Of a stretch of 64,000 bases of DNA, positions 33,301 to 42,738 are shown one piece after another. The notes under the pieces are model-generated. The model was not told the origin of the DNA. It did not search any database and was given only the letters and a program-made list of their open reading frames with translations. How positions within the stretch are numbered: the stretch's first letter is position 1; each line of letters starts with the position of its first letter. Location: positions 17,014 through 81,013 of the forward strand of contig CAVIQL010000009.1 of the NCBI GenBank assembly GCA_963644855.1, read 5' to 3'. The position numbers and the translations under genes are program-made. The stretch comes from UBA6398 sp963644855 (GTDB lineage: Bacteria; Bacteroidota; Bacteroidia; Bacteroidales; Bacteroidaceae).

Positions 33301-33394
33301 TTTGCTCCTTTTTGCAACCATTTTTCCGGCAGGGCTTTTCTATTGTATTTCAGATGGTTGTGGAGAATTTGCCAAGTATGCCAAAAATCCTTCG

Positions 33395-33433
33395 AAAAAC
33401 AAAAAATCCGGCGCATCAAATGTGCACCGGATT
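33395..33433 (-). terminator. Intrinsic terminator of the GH3 gene
   Basis: On the minus strand AAATCCGGTGCA pairs with TGCGCCGGATTT (one mismatch), followed by a T-rich run. About 37 bp past the stop of the glucosidase gene. Confidence 0.8.
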
Positions 33434-33469
33434 TATGCGTTTCACGCTTCGAGTAGAAACCGTTTGGTA

Positions 33470-35764
33470 TTAATTGAGCGTGAGATTTTTTGTCTGAACA
33501 TCGTTGCTGTTAGGGCCAACCATGATTTCGAAATCACCAGGCTCGCTCACGAATTGCAGATCGGCGTTGTAGAATTTCAGCATCGACTCGTTGATTTCAA
33601 AATCAACCTTTTTGCTTTCGCCAGCCTCCAAGTGTATGCGTTTGAAGCCTTTCAACTCTTTTACGGGGCGAATTATCGAAGCTGCGATGTCGTGAATGTA
33701 AAGCTGCACAACCTCATCTCCGGCGCGTTTGCCCGTATTTGTAACAGTGAGCGACGCAGTAATTTTGCCGTCTTTGCCCATGGAGTTTGCGCTCAACGAG
33801 AGTTCGCCATACTTATACGTGGTATAGCTCATTCCATAACCAAAAGGATATGCCGGAGCCATGGTAACGTCCATATAGTTCTGGCTATATTTTATAAACT
33901 TCGACTCGGGGGCAACGGGACGTCCGCTACGATAACGCGCATATGTAAGTGGCAGTTGACCGGTAACCTGCGGAAAAGTAGTGGTAAGCTTTCCGCTCGG
34001 ATTTCTGTCGCCAAACACCACATCGGCAATGGCGTGAGCAGCTTCGGTTCCGCCAAACCATGTTTCTACAATCACCGGAGCATTAGCTTTCTCCCAACGC
34101 ATGGCAACCGGACGCCCAGTAAGGTAAAGAAGAACCACCGGTTTGCCCGTTTTAAGAAGGGCTTTGTAAAGATCGCGCTGCACGTCTGGCATTTCCAGGT
34201 CAGTGCGGCTCTGACTTTCACCTGTCATATCGGTAAGTTCCCCAAGCGTTGCAATCACAACGTCGCTATTCTTTGCCACATTCACCGCTTCGTTTATCAT
34301 CTCCTCGGCAGAACGTGAATCGCGCCCTACGTCGAAATTTTGAATTTGTCCCGCAGCCTCGTAATCAGGATTGGCAAAAACATTACTGCCACGCGCATAA
34401 GACACTTCGCCATTGTTTCCAACAGCTTCTTTTATGGCATCGAAAATACTGAGGTTGGGTTGTGTAGAACCGTTACCCGTCCAACAACCATAAAGATTGC
34501 GTCCCGCTTTGGCAAGAGGTCCTATCACAGCAATCTTACCTTGTTTTTGAAGCGGCAATACGTTTCCATCGTTTTTGAGAAGCACGATGCTTTCTCCGGC
34601 AAGTTCGCGCGCAAGTTCGAGAAACTCTTTTTTGCGCACCGCAGTAGTAACTTCTTTTTCGGAATGTCCGCGATAAGCATCTTCAAAAAGACCAAGTTCC
34701 CACTTAGCTTCGAGCACGCGACGACAAAGAGTGTTTACAGTTTCTTCGCTAACCTTTCCGTCGTTCACAAGTTTCTTCAAATTTTTCAGATAAGCCTGCG
34801 AACACATATCAATGTCAATTCCCGCTTTTGCGGCAAGCTCCGCGCAACGTTCTTGATTGTCTATTCCGTGAGTGGTCATCTCTGCAATTCCGTTGTAGTC
34901 GGTTACGGTAAATCCCTTAAAGCCCCATTTTTTGCGCAGCACGTCGTCCATAAGCCATTTATTGCCCGAAGCAGGCATGAAGTCGATAACATTGAACGAC
35001 GACATCACACTTCTTACACCCGCTTCCACGGCTGCTTGATAGGGCAACATATATTCGTTGAACATTCTCACTTTACTCATGTCGACAAAGTTGTAGTCGA
35101 GTCCCGATTCTACGGCGCCGTAGAGAGCGTAATGCTTAAGACATGCAGCGATATCGGTGTTTTTTGTCATATCTTCCTGATAGCCGTAAACAAGACTTTT
35201 GGCAATGCACGCACTAAGGAAAGGATCTTCTCCGTTACCCTCGGCAATACGTCCCCAACGCCCGTCGTGTGCCACGTCTACCATGGGAGAATAAGTCCAA
35301 TTGATTCCGTAGGCCGAAGCTTCGATTGCGGCTACGCGGGCTGCCTTTCTTACGAGTGTGGTGTCCCAGGAGCAAGATTGGGCAAGGGGTATGGGAAATA
35401 TTGTGCGAAATCCGTGAATAACGTCAAGCCCTACAAGAAGGGGAATTTTGAGTCTTGATTCGTTGACAGCCAATTTCTGCATCGAGCGGATTGCTTTTGG
35501 GTCGCTTACGTTGAGTATCGAACCTACGAGTCCTTTTTTGATATCGCCGTAAAGGTCTGTTTCTTCCGAGATGCCGGTTGTCATTCCGTGTCCGTCGGGC
35601 AATACAAGTTGTCCAATCTTTTCGTCGAGAGTCATCTGGCTCATTAAATTGCTGATAAACTCTTCTTTCGAAACCTTGATCTTTTTTGCTTTGTCGCGTG
35701 CGCCGAATGATGGTGCAGCAAGCAGAGCGCAGAGAGCCAAGGTGGTTATCTTTCCTAATTTCAT
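33470..35764 (-). CDS. Glycoside hydrolase family 3 beta-glucosidase (BglX-like)
   Basis: 764 residues with signal peptide (KITTLALCALLAAPSFGA). N-terminal GH3 TIM-barrel: VGLDVIHGFRTIFPIPLA, GRWGRIAEGNGEDPFL, CLKHYALYGAVESG and the nucleophile segment GFTVTDYNG (Asp). The alpha/beta sandwich domain follows (VLLKNDGNVLPLQ, IAVIGPLAKAG), then a C-terminal fibronectin III-like domain (ITASLTVTNTGKRAGDEVVQLYIHD). It resembles E. coli periplasmic BglX in length and order and should remove terminal beta-glucosyl units in the periplasm. No SusC/SusD or other glycan gene stands beside it, so its substrate cannot be narrowed. Own promoter and terminator. Confidence 0.93.
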   Translation of the reverse strand: MKLGKITTLALCALLAAPSFGARDKAKKIKVSKEEFISNLMSQMTLDEKIGQLVLPDGHGMTTGISEETDLYGDIKKGLVGSILNVSDPKAIRSMQKLAVNESRLKIPLLVGLDVIHGFRTIFPIPLAQSCSWDTTLVRKAARVAAIEASAYGINWTYSPMVDVAHDGRWGRIAEGNGEDPFLSACIAKSLVYGYQEDMTKNTDIAACLKHYALYGAVESGLDYNFVDMSKVRMFNEYMLPYQAAVEAGVRSVMSSFNVIDFMPASGNKWLMDDVLRKKWGFKGFTVTDYNGIAEMTTHGIDNQERCAELAAKAGIDIDMCSQAYLKNLKKLVNDGKVSEETVNTLCRRVLEAKWELGLFEDAYRGHSEKEVTTAVRKKEFLELARELAGESIVLLKNDGNVLPLQKQGKIAVIGPLAKAGRNLYGCWTGNGSTQPNLSIFDAIKEAVGNNGEVSYARGSNVFANPDYEAAGQIQNFDVGRDSRSAEEMINEAVNVAKNSDVVIATLGELTDMTGESQSRTDLEMPDVQRDLYKALLKTGKPVVLLYLTGRPVAMRWEKANAPVIVETWFGGTEAAHAIADVVFGDRNPSGKLTTTFPQVTGQLPLTYARYRSGRPVAPESKFIKYSQNYMDVTMAPAYPFGYGMSYTTYKYGELSLSANSMGKDGKITASLTVTNTGKRAGDEVVQLYIHDIAASIIRPVKELKGFKRIHLEAGESKKVDFEINESMLKFYNADLQFVSEPGDFEIMVGPNSNDVQTKNLTLN

Positions 35765-35798
35765 ACTTTTTATTTTGATTTTAATTGATTATATCTTG

Positions 35799-35806
35799 CA
35801 AAGTTA
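35799..35806 (-). promoter_or_regulatory. -7 promoter box of the GH3 gene
   Basis: CAAAGTTA reads TAACTTTG on the minus strand, 35 bp upstream of the start. Confidence 0.65.
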
Positions 35807-35852
35807 GCAAAATGTTTGCAAGCGAATGGTTTCTTTGCTGTGGCGAGGGGTA

Positions 35853-35894
35853 TAAAAACAACGTTCCCCGCAACTTGTAGCGGTTGCGGGGAAC
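35853..35894 (-). terminator. Intrinsic terminator of the asparaginase gene
   Basis: GTTCCCCGCAAC (35863-35874) pairs perfectly with GTTGCGGGGAAC (35882-35893); on the minus strand the stem is followed by GTTGTTTTTA. Confidence 0.85.
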
Positions 35895-35911
35895 ATGGTT
35901 GCGGTGAAGTC

Positions 35912-36958
35912 TCATCTTATGGTTATTTCGCCCCTTAGATCGCAATTCATATAGTGGCGTATTTTTTCTACCGGCAGATTGTGTCCGAGCAAGAACATGA
36001 GTTTGGCAATCGTGCTCTCGAGAGTGGCATCGTGTCCATTGACAACGCCTGTTTCGAGTAGCTGCAAACCTGTGAGATATCGGTTCATTTCTATCCACCC
36101 TTCGCTGCATTGCGAAACATTTACCACGATTATTCCGCGTTGTTCGGCTTCTTTGAGCAATTCTATGAGCCATTTTTTCTGTGGTGCGTTTCCGGCTCCA
36201 TAAGTACGGAGCACTACGGCGCGTAAACCGGGAATATTTACTATCGAAGAAATTATTTCGCGGCGTATACCAGGAAAAAGTGTGATTACCACAACATTGC
36301 TGTCCATCACATAGTGTGGCTTGAATACATTGTCCTTTGCCGGGCGGCGGATAACCGAGTCGTTGTATTTAACGTGTATTCCGGCGTGGGCAAGCCAGGG
36401 AAAGTTGAAGGAACGAAAGGCATTGAATCCTTCGGCATTGATTTTCGTGGTGCGGTTGCCGCGTAGCAGGCGGTTTTCGAAGAATATGCACACTTCGGGA
36501 ACCATTGCGTTGCCGTTTTCGTCTTTTGCCGCAGCTATCTCGATTGAGGTGAGAAGGTTTTCACGCCCATCGGTGCGTATCACACTTATTGGAAGTTGCG
36601 AACCAGTAAGTATTACGGGTTTGGTAAGCCCTTCGAGCATAAAACTTAGGGCTGATGCAGTGTACGACATGGTATCTGTGCCGTGTAATACCACGAAACC
36701 GTCGTAGGTGTCATAGTTTTCGGCAATCACTTTTACTATTGCGGCCCAGTTTGAAGGCTCCATGTCGCTCGAATCTATGGGAGGATTAAAAGCATACGAG
36801 TGAATGTTGTAGTCAAAGTCCTCCAATTCGGGAATCCATCGGCGCACGTGTCCGAAATCGTAGCTTTCGAGCGCACCGGTGCGGCGATTTTCAATCATTC
36901 CTATTGTTCCGCCAGTATAGATAATGAGTATGGTGGCAGATGTGTTGATTTCCTTCAT
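35912..36958 (-). CDS. ansA: L-asparaginase type I
   Basis: 348 residues. ILIIYTGGTIGMI carries the first catalytic threonine (TGGT), and FVVLHGTDTMSYTASAL holds the second Thr-Asp pair (GTDT). The C-terminal domain includes RAVVLRTYGAGNAPQ and the VVNVSQCSEGWI segment. No signal peptide, so it is the cytoplasmic, low-affinity type that hydrolyses asparagine to aspartate and ammonia. Length is normal for the family. The promoter box lies only 4 bp ahead of the ATG, implying a nearly leaderless transcript. Own terminator, thus monocistronic. Confidence 0.94.
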   Translation of the reverse strand: MKEINTSATILIIYTGGTIGMIENRRTGALESYDFGHVRRWIPELEDFDYNIHSYAFNPPIDSSDMEPSNWAAIVKVIAENYDTYDGFVVLHGTDTMSYTASALSFMLEGLTKPVILTGSQLPISVIRTDGRENLLTSIEIAAAKDENGNAMVPEVCIFFENRLLRGNRTTKINAEGFNAFRSFNFPWLAHAGIHVKYNDSVIRRPAKDNVFKPHYVMDSNVVVITLFPGIRREIISSIVNIPGLRAVVLRTYGAGNAPQKKWLIELLKEAEQRGIIVVNVSQCSEGWIEMNRYLTGLQLLETGVVNGHDATLESTIAKLMFLLGHNLPVEKIRHYMNCDLRGEITIR

Positions 36959-36962
36959 GCTG

Positions 36963-36970
36963 CAAAAGTA
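36963..36970 (-). promoter_or_regulatory. -7 promoter box of ansA, almost touching the start codon
   Basis: CAAAAGTA reads TACTTTTG on the minus strand; only four bases separate it from the ATG at 36958, so the transcript probably starts at or next to the start codon. Confidence 0.6.
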
Positions 36971-37135
36971 ACATTTTGAAATAATGTAGCAATGGTTTGG
37001 GGTGATAATGGACTGTGAAAATTTACTTTTGGTTATTGTCCTGACAAGGTCGCATGTTTTTTGCGACGCCTACGTGATATTTTCCCACGCAAAACCATTT
37101 ATTTTTGAGTATTCGCAGGGTGAAAAAAACAACAC

Positions 37136-37223
37136 GGCATATCGTTTTTCTAATGTCAGATGTTTTTTAAATAATGTCCGATATTTTTTAAAAAATGTCT
37201 GACATTATTTTCACCATATCCGA
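37136..37223. repeat. Intergenic 21-bp-phased element, copy 8
   Basis: Cores at 37155 (TGTCAGATG), 37176 (TGTCCGATA) and 37197 (TGTCTGACA), exactly 21 bp apart; left end GGCATATCGTTTTTCTAA, right end ATTTTCACCATATCC. It lies between ansA and the fasciclin-type gene, both on the minus strand; nothing else is seen in 36971-37276. Confidence 0.85.
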
Positions 37224-37276
37224 TATAGTTTTTTCGGGGTGGAAAAGCCGTTTTACGGCATTGTTTCAAGGGCAAG

Positions 37277-37309
37277 TAAAAACTCCCCCGGCGTCTCGCC
37301 GGAGGAGTC
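37277..37309 (-). terminator. Intrinsic terminator of the fasciclin-type gene
   Basis: On the minus strand ACTCCTCCGGCG pairs with CGCCGGGGGAGT (one mismatch), followed by TTTTTAC. Confidence 0.8.
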
Positions 37310-37373
37310 TCATGCATGCTGTATTTAATTAAGAAAAGAATTTCTTGGTTTTTGTCATGCCAACAACGTTTGT

Positions 37374-39416
37374 TTACCACGCGTCTTCGGGCGTATAGCC
37401 ATTGTAAACGTTCTTTGGAGCAAATTCCACGTAGTCGAGCACAAACATAGTGGAAGTGTTGGCAAGCACACTCTTGAAACGAATGTAATATGTTTGGTCT
37501 GGGATAAGATTTCCGGTGTGGAAAATCTTGCGCAAGCGGTGTTCCGAACGCACATTGTACAAAGTGGTTCCCACAGTTCCGCCCGTAGAAGGACCTTCGT
37601 GCTTGCAGCCCATCATATATCCGTGGTTGCGCATATTACGATCGCGCTCGCGGTTAAGATCTTCGTCTTCGTCGTCATATAGAGCCCAACCAATGAGCGG
37701 ATTTGTAACTTGTATTCGTTCGTCAATAGGCAAGCCCTCGGCTTGAAGGTTATTCTTGTCGGTTCCAAAGTAAAGTTGAGCCATACCGCGGTTTGAAGAA
37801 TAAGAGTAAACCAAACGTATTTCCCACGAGCCCTCAAATGGCACGGGCGGCAAGCGCAAAGTAAAGTCGTATTGTCCCGTAACGTTGTGCTCATCGCAAT
37901 ACATATCGTTCCAACCACAGTTGTAGCCCGTGAGATAATGGTAATCGGTTTCCTCGGCATTGAGTGTCAGATAATCTATATACCCTTTGGGCAGATAAAT
38001 ACCGTTTTGTCCCTCTTTGATAAACAATCCGTTTGTGATAAGCTCAGGATAATATGTGGAGAGGTCCATGCGAATACGTTGGTTAAGCACCTTTCCCGGA
38101 ACATCTTCGCTATAAACAAGAATATCATCTATGGGATAGTAGAAACCATTCAGAGCATTGTTGTCGTAATCTCCGTTGTTGGATTTAATACCAATGCCCG
38201 GAATAATAATGTTTGTCTCTGTGTAAGTAGAAGCGTCGTATGTTGAATAGCGGTTGATACGTATTCCGTCGGTATGGGGACCTTCTGTCATTTTTATCAT
38301 GCGACGATGAGATTCTGTCATAGTTTCCCAGAAATTATCGCAGTTAATAGAAAGACGAGTGGGGTTTTTGTATGAGAAACCATACTCTGTGCGGTGAACT
38401 ACGAGCCAGTTGAACGGAATTCGTGCGGGTAATAAATGATACGCCACGAATTCATTTACGGCGTTCTTGCTATCTTGGAGTTCTTGAGATTGGGCATTGG
38501 GATAAGCTTCTGCGCATTTCTCTTTGATTTGCTGCATTATCTTTTGTGCGTTTACTACAACTCCGCCTTCCACGATGGGGAGATCGATATTCCATTTCTC
38601 ATGGAATACGCTGTCGGTCTCGAGCAGAACGGTGTATCCGAAATATCGATGTTGCGGAATAATATCATTCCAGTTGGGGCTGCCGGTATATTTTTCGGGG
38701 TAGTCTTTCTTTTCGTATTCTTCATCGCGGTATTTTGTCAGTTTCTTAGCCCAGCCAGTTTCTTCCAAAAGCATTGAGAATATTTTGGCGTTTGCCGCGT
38801 TTTCTATAATGTTTGAAATGTAGGCGTTTGAGAGAAGAACCACACGGTCTACCACATGAATATATCCGTTTTCGGCTTCGTTGTCGCGGGATATAACTAT
38901 AGCATCGCTATTAATCTTTGTAATTGCTCTCCCGTTTATTGTATCGAATTGGATAGTCATATATCGATCGTCGGTGTTGGTGATAGGCATTGTCCCTTCG
39001 TTTAGATCGGCAATGCGGTAAGCATCTCCATCTTTGCTGTCGAGAATACTACATCTCACAATGCGCTCGGCAATGGAGTCGCTTATTTGTTCAATAGGGA
39101 AGTTGGGCGTGTTGTAAATCGAGTCGAGCAAATGGTGCATAGCATTGTCGGTAGGAGCAAAAACGGTGTAGTTGCCGCGCGCCGAGAGCAGATCGGAGAA
39201 TGTGGACTTCGACTTATCGCTAAGTTTTACTTTGCGCAAAACGTAGGTGTATAGCTTAAAGCTATCGCTTTTCTCCAAAAAACTGGTAACCATGTCGCCA
39301 GTAAATGTGTAGAGGTTTGAACTGTCTACGGTGTCGGAGCAACTCGTAAACGGAACAACCGCTATGCTTAGCACAATAAATGCCAAGCTGCCTAAAAGAC
39401 TTTTTACAGTTTTCAT
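37374..39416 (-). CDS. Fasciclin-domain lipoprotein
   Basis: 680 residues. The N-terminus is a lipoprotein signal (AVVPFTSCSD, lipobox Cys at residue ~27). A fasciclin (FAS1) domain occupies about residues 50-200, with FSDLLSARGNYTVFAPTDNAM (the H1-like box) and GYIHVVDRVVLLSN (the H2-like box). The remaining ~480 residues are beta-rich, likely a carbohydrate-binding or jelly-roll-like part (GSWEIRLVYSYSSNRGMAQLYFG; YYIRFKSVLANTSTMFVLDYVEF), ending PKNVYNGYTPEDAW. A homologous C-terminus, PKNVYAGVNAEDYW, ends the partial gene at the right edge of the window. Probably an adhesive outer-membrane surface protein; ligand unknown. Own promoter. Confidence 0.75.
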   Translation of the reverse strand: MKTVKSLLGSLAFIVLSIAVVPFTSCSDTVDSSNLYTFTGDMVTSFLEKSDSFKLYTYVLRKVKLSDKSKSTFSDLLSARGNYTVFAPTDNAMHHLLDSIYNTPNFPIEQISDSIAERIVRCSILDSKDGDAYRIADLNEGTMPITNTDDRYMTIQFDTINGRAITKINSDAIVISRDNEAENGYIHVVDRVVLLSNAYISNIIENAANAKIFSMLLEETGWAKKLTKYRDEEYEKKDYPEKYTGSPNWNDIIPQHRYFGYTVLLETDSVFHEKWNIDLPIVEGGVVVNAQKIMQQIKEKCAEAYPNAQSQELQDSKNAVNEFVAYHLLPARIPFNWLVVHRTEYGFSYKNPTRLSINCDNFWETMTESHRRMIKMTEGPHTDGIRINRYSTYDASTYTETNIIIPGIGIKSNNGDYDNNALNGFYYPIDDILVYSEDVPGKVLNQRIRMDLSTYYPELITNGLFIKEGQNGIYLPKGYIDYLTLNAEETDYHYLTGYNCGWNDMYCDEHNVTGQYDFTLRLPPVPFEGSWEIRLVYSYSSNRGMAQLYFGTDKNNLQAEGLPIDERIQVTNPLIGWALYDDEDEDLNRERDRNMRNHGYMMGCKHEGPSTGGTVGTTLYNVRSEHRLRKIFHTGNLIPDQTYYIRFKSVLANTSTMFVLDYVEFAPKNVYNGYTPEDAW

Positions 39417-39502
39417 ATACTAGTATATTTTAATTTCCTTCTGTGTCTGAAAGTCGGTTTTCTTGGTATTTTCCAACTTTGTTTTCACAATGATATCGGT
39501 AG

Positions 39503-39510
39503 CAAAGATA
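39503..39510 (-). promoter_or_regulatory. -7 promoter box of the fasciclin-type gene
   Basis: CAAAGATA reads TATCTTTG on the minus strand, 87 bp upstream of the ATG. Confidence 0.6.
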
Positions 39511-39804
39511 ATGTTTTTTTTGTAGAGTAACATAAAAGTACACTTTTTTAGGATAATTTTTTCGTATTGCTTGTTTTGAAGAACTAAGAATACGCTATTT
39601 TTATAGTATTACGCGAGTTCAACGAATTAGAACTAATCGAACTTACGCATAAATCATATGTCTTGTAGTAGGAAACATGATAATAAGAAAACTTCGCGGC
39701 AAGACAAAAAGACTCTCCCCCAAGCAATCTGTATTAGATGAAATCTTTTTAGAAAATCACGCTATTACACATCTTCTTTTTGGGGTAAGCAATGCCTAGC
39801 AAAA

Positions 39805-39843
39805 CACAAAAAAAAGAGCGCACCGCCATACAGCGATGCGCCC
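39805..39843 (-). terminator. Intrinsic terminator of the frdCAB operon
   Basis: On the minus strand GCGCATCGC pairs with GCGGTGCGC (G-U allowed) and a run of eight T follows, 33 bp past the frdB stop. Confidence 0.85.
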
Positions 39844-39875
39844 CACAAAACTATGGAAATTTCAATAAAAATCTC

Positions 39876-40634
39876 TTAGTCGGAAAGTTTTGCTTTGATA
39901 AACTCGCGATTCAAACGCGCAATGTTTGCTACGCTCTCGTTCTTCGGGCACACAGCCTCGCATGCGCGAGTGTTTGTGCAGTTTCCAAATCCGAGTTCGT
40001 CCATTTTTGCAATCATAGCCTTAACTCTCTTTTTAGCTTCAACGCGTCCTTGAGGAAGAAGAGCAAACTGGCTCACCTTTGAAGACACGAAGAGCATTGC
40101 AGAACCGTTTTTGCAAGCTGCCACACATGCACCGCACCCGATACATGTGGCACAGTCCATAGCCTCATCGGCGTTGTCCTTCGGAATAAGTATGGCGTTG
40201 GCATCGCGTGGAGCACCAGTGCGCACACTAATATAACCACCGGCAGCCTGAATCTTGTCGAAAGCCGAACGATCTACCATGCAGTCCTTGATTACAGGGA
40301 ACGCAGCCGAACGCCAAGGCTCAACCGTGATGACATCGCCGTCGTTGAAACGACGCATATAGAGCTGGCAAGTAGTTGCACCCGTTTCGGTCTTACCATG
40401 AGGAGTACCGTTGATATAAAGTGAGCACATGCCACAAATACCCTCGCGGCAATCGTGGTCGAAAACAAACGGTTCGCTACCTTCTTCCACAAGCTGCTCG
40501 TTCAGAATATCGAGCATTTCGAGAAACGAAGTATCCGTTGGGATATCTTTCATATCACGCTCGTCAAAATGTCCCGGATCTTGAGGGCCGTTCTGCTTCC
40601 AATATTTTATCTTGAAACTTATTGTATTAGCCAT
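39876..40634 (-). CDS. frdB: Fumarate reductase/succinate dehydrogenase iron-sulfur subunit
   Basis: 252 residues. The [2Fe-2S] ferredoxin domain has CREGICGMCSLYING, and the C-terminal domain carries the [4Fe-4S] and [3Fe-4S] ligands in CATCIGCGACVAACKNGS and CTNTRACEAVCPKNES. It passes electrons between the cytochrome b subunit and the flavoprotein. In anaerobic Bacteroidales this complex works as menaquinol:fumarate reductase, the terminal step of succinate formation. Third gene of the operon frdC-frdA-frdB on the minus strand, 42 bp after frdA. The direction of catalysis is inferred from the lifestyle. Confidence 0.95.
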   Translation of the reverse strand: MANTISFKIKYWKQNGPQDPGHFDERDMKDIPTDTSFLEMLDILNEQLVEEGSEPFVFDHDCREGICGMCSLYINGTPHGKTETGATTCQLYMRRFNDGDVITVEPWRSAAFPVIKDCMVDRSAFDKIQAAGGYISVRTGAPRDANAILIPKDNADEAMDCATCIGCGACVAACKNGSAMLFVSSKVSQFALLPQGRVEAKKRVKAMIAKMDELGFGNCTNTRACEAVCPKNESVANIARLNREFIKAKLSD

Positions 40635-40676
40635 TTTCGTGTTGTTTTTAATTGTTAGTAAGAAGTCCGGACCTTT

Positions 40677-42656
40677 TTAGCTCTTGTAGTTACGAGTCTT
40701 GACTTCAATAGCCTCATATTTGAGCGGTTCCTTGGTAAGTTCGGGAGCCTTGGAATCATCGCCCTGATATTGCCAGCAGCCTACGTAGAAGAAATTCTGG
40801 TCATCGCGTTTAGCTTCGCCTTCCTCGGTTTGATATTCCGAACGGAAATGTCCGCCGCAACTTTCATTGCGATGCAGCGCGTCATAAGCAATAAGCGAAC
40901 CCATAGTAATGAAATCGTTGAGACGAATAGCCTTGTCGAGCTCTACATTGATGCCTTCTTTGCTGCCTGGAACGAAGAGATCGGTTTCAAATTCCTTGCG
41001 GATTTCTTTGATTTTCTCCAAACCGGTTTTAAGACCTTCTTCTGTGCGGGCCATACCTACATATTCCCACATTACTTTACCGAGTTCCTTGTGAATAGAG
41101 TCGACAGATTTCTTTCCCTTTATGTTCATGAGATGATCAATCTTGTCTTGAACAGCTTTTTCTGCTGCATCGAATTCGGGACGGTCGGTTTTGAAACGTC
41201 CTACAGTGATTTGGTCGCTTAGGTAATTCTGTATTGTGTAAGGGAGAACGAAGTAGCCGTCTGCCAAACCTTGCATGAGAGCAGAAGCACCAAGACGGTT
41301 AGCTCCGTGCTCGGAGAAGTTACATTCTCCAATTGCGAACAAGCCTGGAATGTTGGTTTGCAATTCATAGTCAACCCACAAGCCGCCCATCGTATAGTGG
41401 ATAGCGGGATAAATCATCATGGGGTTGTAGTATTTTATTCCGTTGATTTCCTTTACAAATTCGCCTGGGTTTACGTCGGTAATCTCTTCGTACATATCGA
41501 AAAGGTTTCCGTAACGCTGACGAACTACGTCGAGACCAAGACGACTGATTGCCTCGGAGAAGTCAAGGTAAACGGCCAAACCTGTATTGTTTACGCCATA
41601 GCCTGCATCGCAACGTTCTTTTGCTGCACGCGAAGCCACGTCGCGCGGAACAAGGTTACCGAATGCGGGATAACGACGCTCCAAATAATAGTCGCGGTTT
41701 TCTTCGGGAATGTCTGTGGGCTTGATTTCGCCTTTCTGAAGTTTCTTCGCGTCTTCAATGTTTTTGGGCACCCATATACGTCCGTCGTTTCGGAGAGATT
41801 CCGACATCAGAGTGAGTTTTGACTGCTTGTCTCCGTGAACAGGTATACATGTGGGGTGGATTTGTACGTAGCAAGGATTTGCAAAGTATGCTCCGTGGCG
41901 ATAAGCTGCCATTGCTGCGGAGCAGTTGCAGCCCATTGCGTTTGTAGAAAGGAAGTATGTGTTGCCGTAACCGCCTGTTGCGAGTACCACAGCGTGAGCT
42001 GCGAAGCGTTCGAGTTTTCCGGTTACGATGTTCTTTGCGATTATTCCGCGTGCACGGCCGTCAATCATCACCACGTCTTGCATTTCGTAGCGGGTGAAGA
42101 GTTCTACGGTGCCTTCGTGCACTTGGCGCATCAATGCGGAGTATGCGCCGAGAAGGAGTTGCTGTCCGGTTTGTCCTTTGGCGTAGAATGTGCGGCTTAC
42201 TTGTACACCTCCGAAAGAACGGTTTGCGAGTAGTCCGCCGTATTCGCGTGCAAAAGGTACTCCTTGTGCCACGCATTGGTCTATGATATTGGCACTAACT
42301 TCGGCAAGACGGTAAACGTTGGCTTCGCGTGCACGATAGTCGCCGCCTTTCACGGTGTCGTAGAATAGACGATAGATTGAGTCGCCGTCGTTCTGGTAGT
42401 TTTTTGCTGCGTTGATACCGCCCTGAGCTGCGATAGAGTGTGCACGGCGCGGGGAGTCTTGAATGCAGAAGTTAAGGACGTGGAATCCCATTTCTCCGAG
42501 CGATGCTGCTGCCGAAGCGCCTGCAAGTCCGGTGCCCACAACGATTATGTCGAGCTTGCGCTTGTTTGCGGGGTTCACCAAACGCTGGTGAGCTTTGTAG
42601 TTAGTCCATTTCTGCGATATAGGACCTTCGGGAATTTTTGAATTTATAGTTGACAT
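40677..42656 (-). CDS. frdA: Fumarate reductase/succinate dehydrogenase flavoprotein subunit
   Basis: 659 residues. FAD-binding VVGTGLAGASAAASLGEMG near residue 40 and SPRRAHSIAAQGGINAAK, whose His is the one covalently linked to FAD; the catalytic loop includes HPTCIPVHGDKQSKL and the HYTMGGLWVDYELQTN segment; GECNFSEHGANRLGASAL is the C-terminal FAD contact. It reduces fumarate to succinate (or the reverse) on the cytoplasmic side. The length (longer than E. coli FrdA, ~602) fits the Bacteroides/Wolinella type, which uses a single cytochrome b subunit. Middle gene of the operon. Confidence 0.96.
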   Translation of the reverse strand: MSTINSKIPEGPISQKWTNYKAHQRLVNPANKRKLDIIVVGTGLAGASAAASLGEMGFHVLNFCIQDSPRRAHSIAAQGGINAAKNYQNDGDSIYRLFYDTVKGGDYRAREANVYRLAEVSANIIDQCVAQGVPFAREYGGLLANRSFGGVQVSRTFYAKGQTGQQLLLGAYSALMRQVHEGTVELFTRYEMQDVVMIDGRARGIIAKNIVTGKLERFAAHAVVLATGGYGNTYFLSTNAMGCNCSAAMAAYRHGAYFANPCYVQIHPTCIPVHGDKQSKLTLMSESLRNDGRIWVPKNIEDAKKLQKGEIKPTDIPEENRDYYLERRYPAFGNLVPRDVASRAAKERCDAGYGVNNTGLAVYLDFSEAISRLGLDVVRQRYGNLFDMYEEITDVNPGEFVKEINGIKYYNPMMIYPAIHYTMGGLWVDYELQTNIPGLFAIGECNFSEHGANRLGASALMQGLADGYFVLPYTIQNYLSDQITVGRFKTDRPEFDAAEKAVQDKIDHLMNIKGKKSVDSIHKELGKVMWEYVGMARTEEGLKTGLEKIKEIRKEFETDLFVPGSKEGINVELDKAIRLNDFITMGSLIAYDALHRNESCGGHFRSEYQTEEGEAKRDDQNFFYVGCWQYQGDDSKAPELTKEPLKYEAIEVKTRNYKS

Positions 42657-42738
42657 ATCTTATGTTTCTTGTTTTGGTCGGTGGCTTTCCGTTGGGGAAT
42701 GCTGTCCGACAATTGTTATCTGTATGCTATTGAATTTT

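Larger units (their letters stand above)
39417..39875. other. Gap between the fasciclin gene and frdB
   Basis: Contains the fasciclin promoter (39503) and the frdB terminator (39805-39843). The stretch 39520-39800 is AT-rich and shows no ORF, RNA fold or repeat that I can support; there is no copy of the intergenic element here, although it is a boundary between transcription units. Confidence 0.6.

Noticed and set aside
34340..35458. Plus-strand ORF of 372 residues
   Set aside because: Antisense to the GH3 glucosidase, which has all family motifs; shadow frame.
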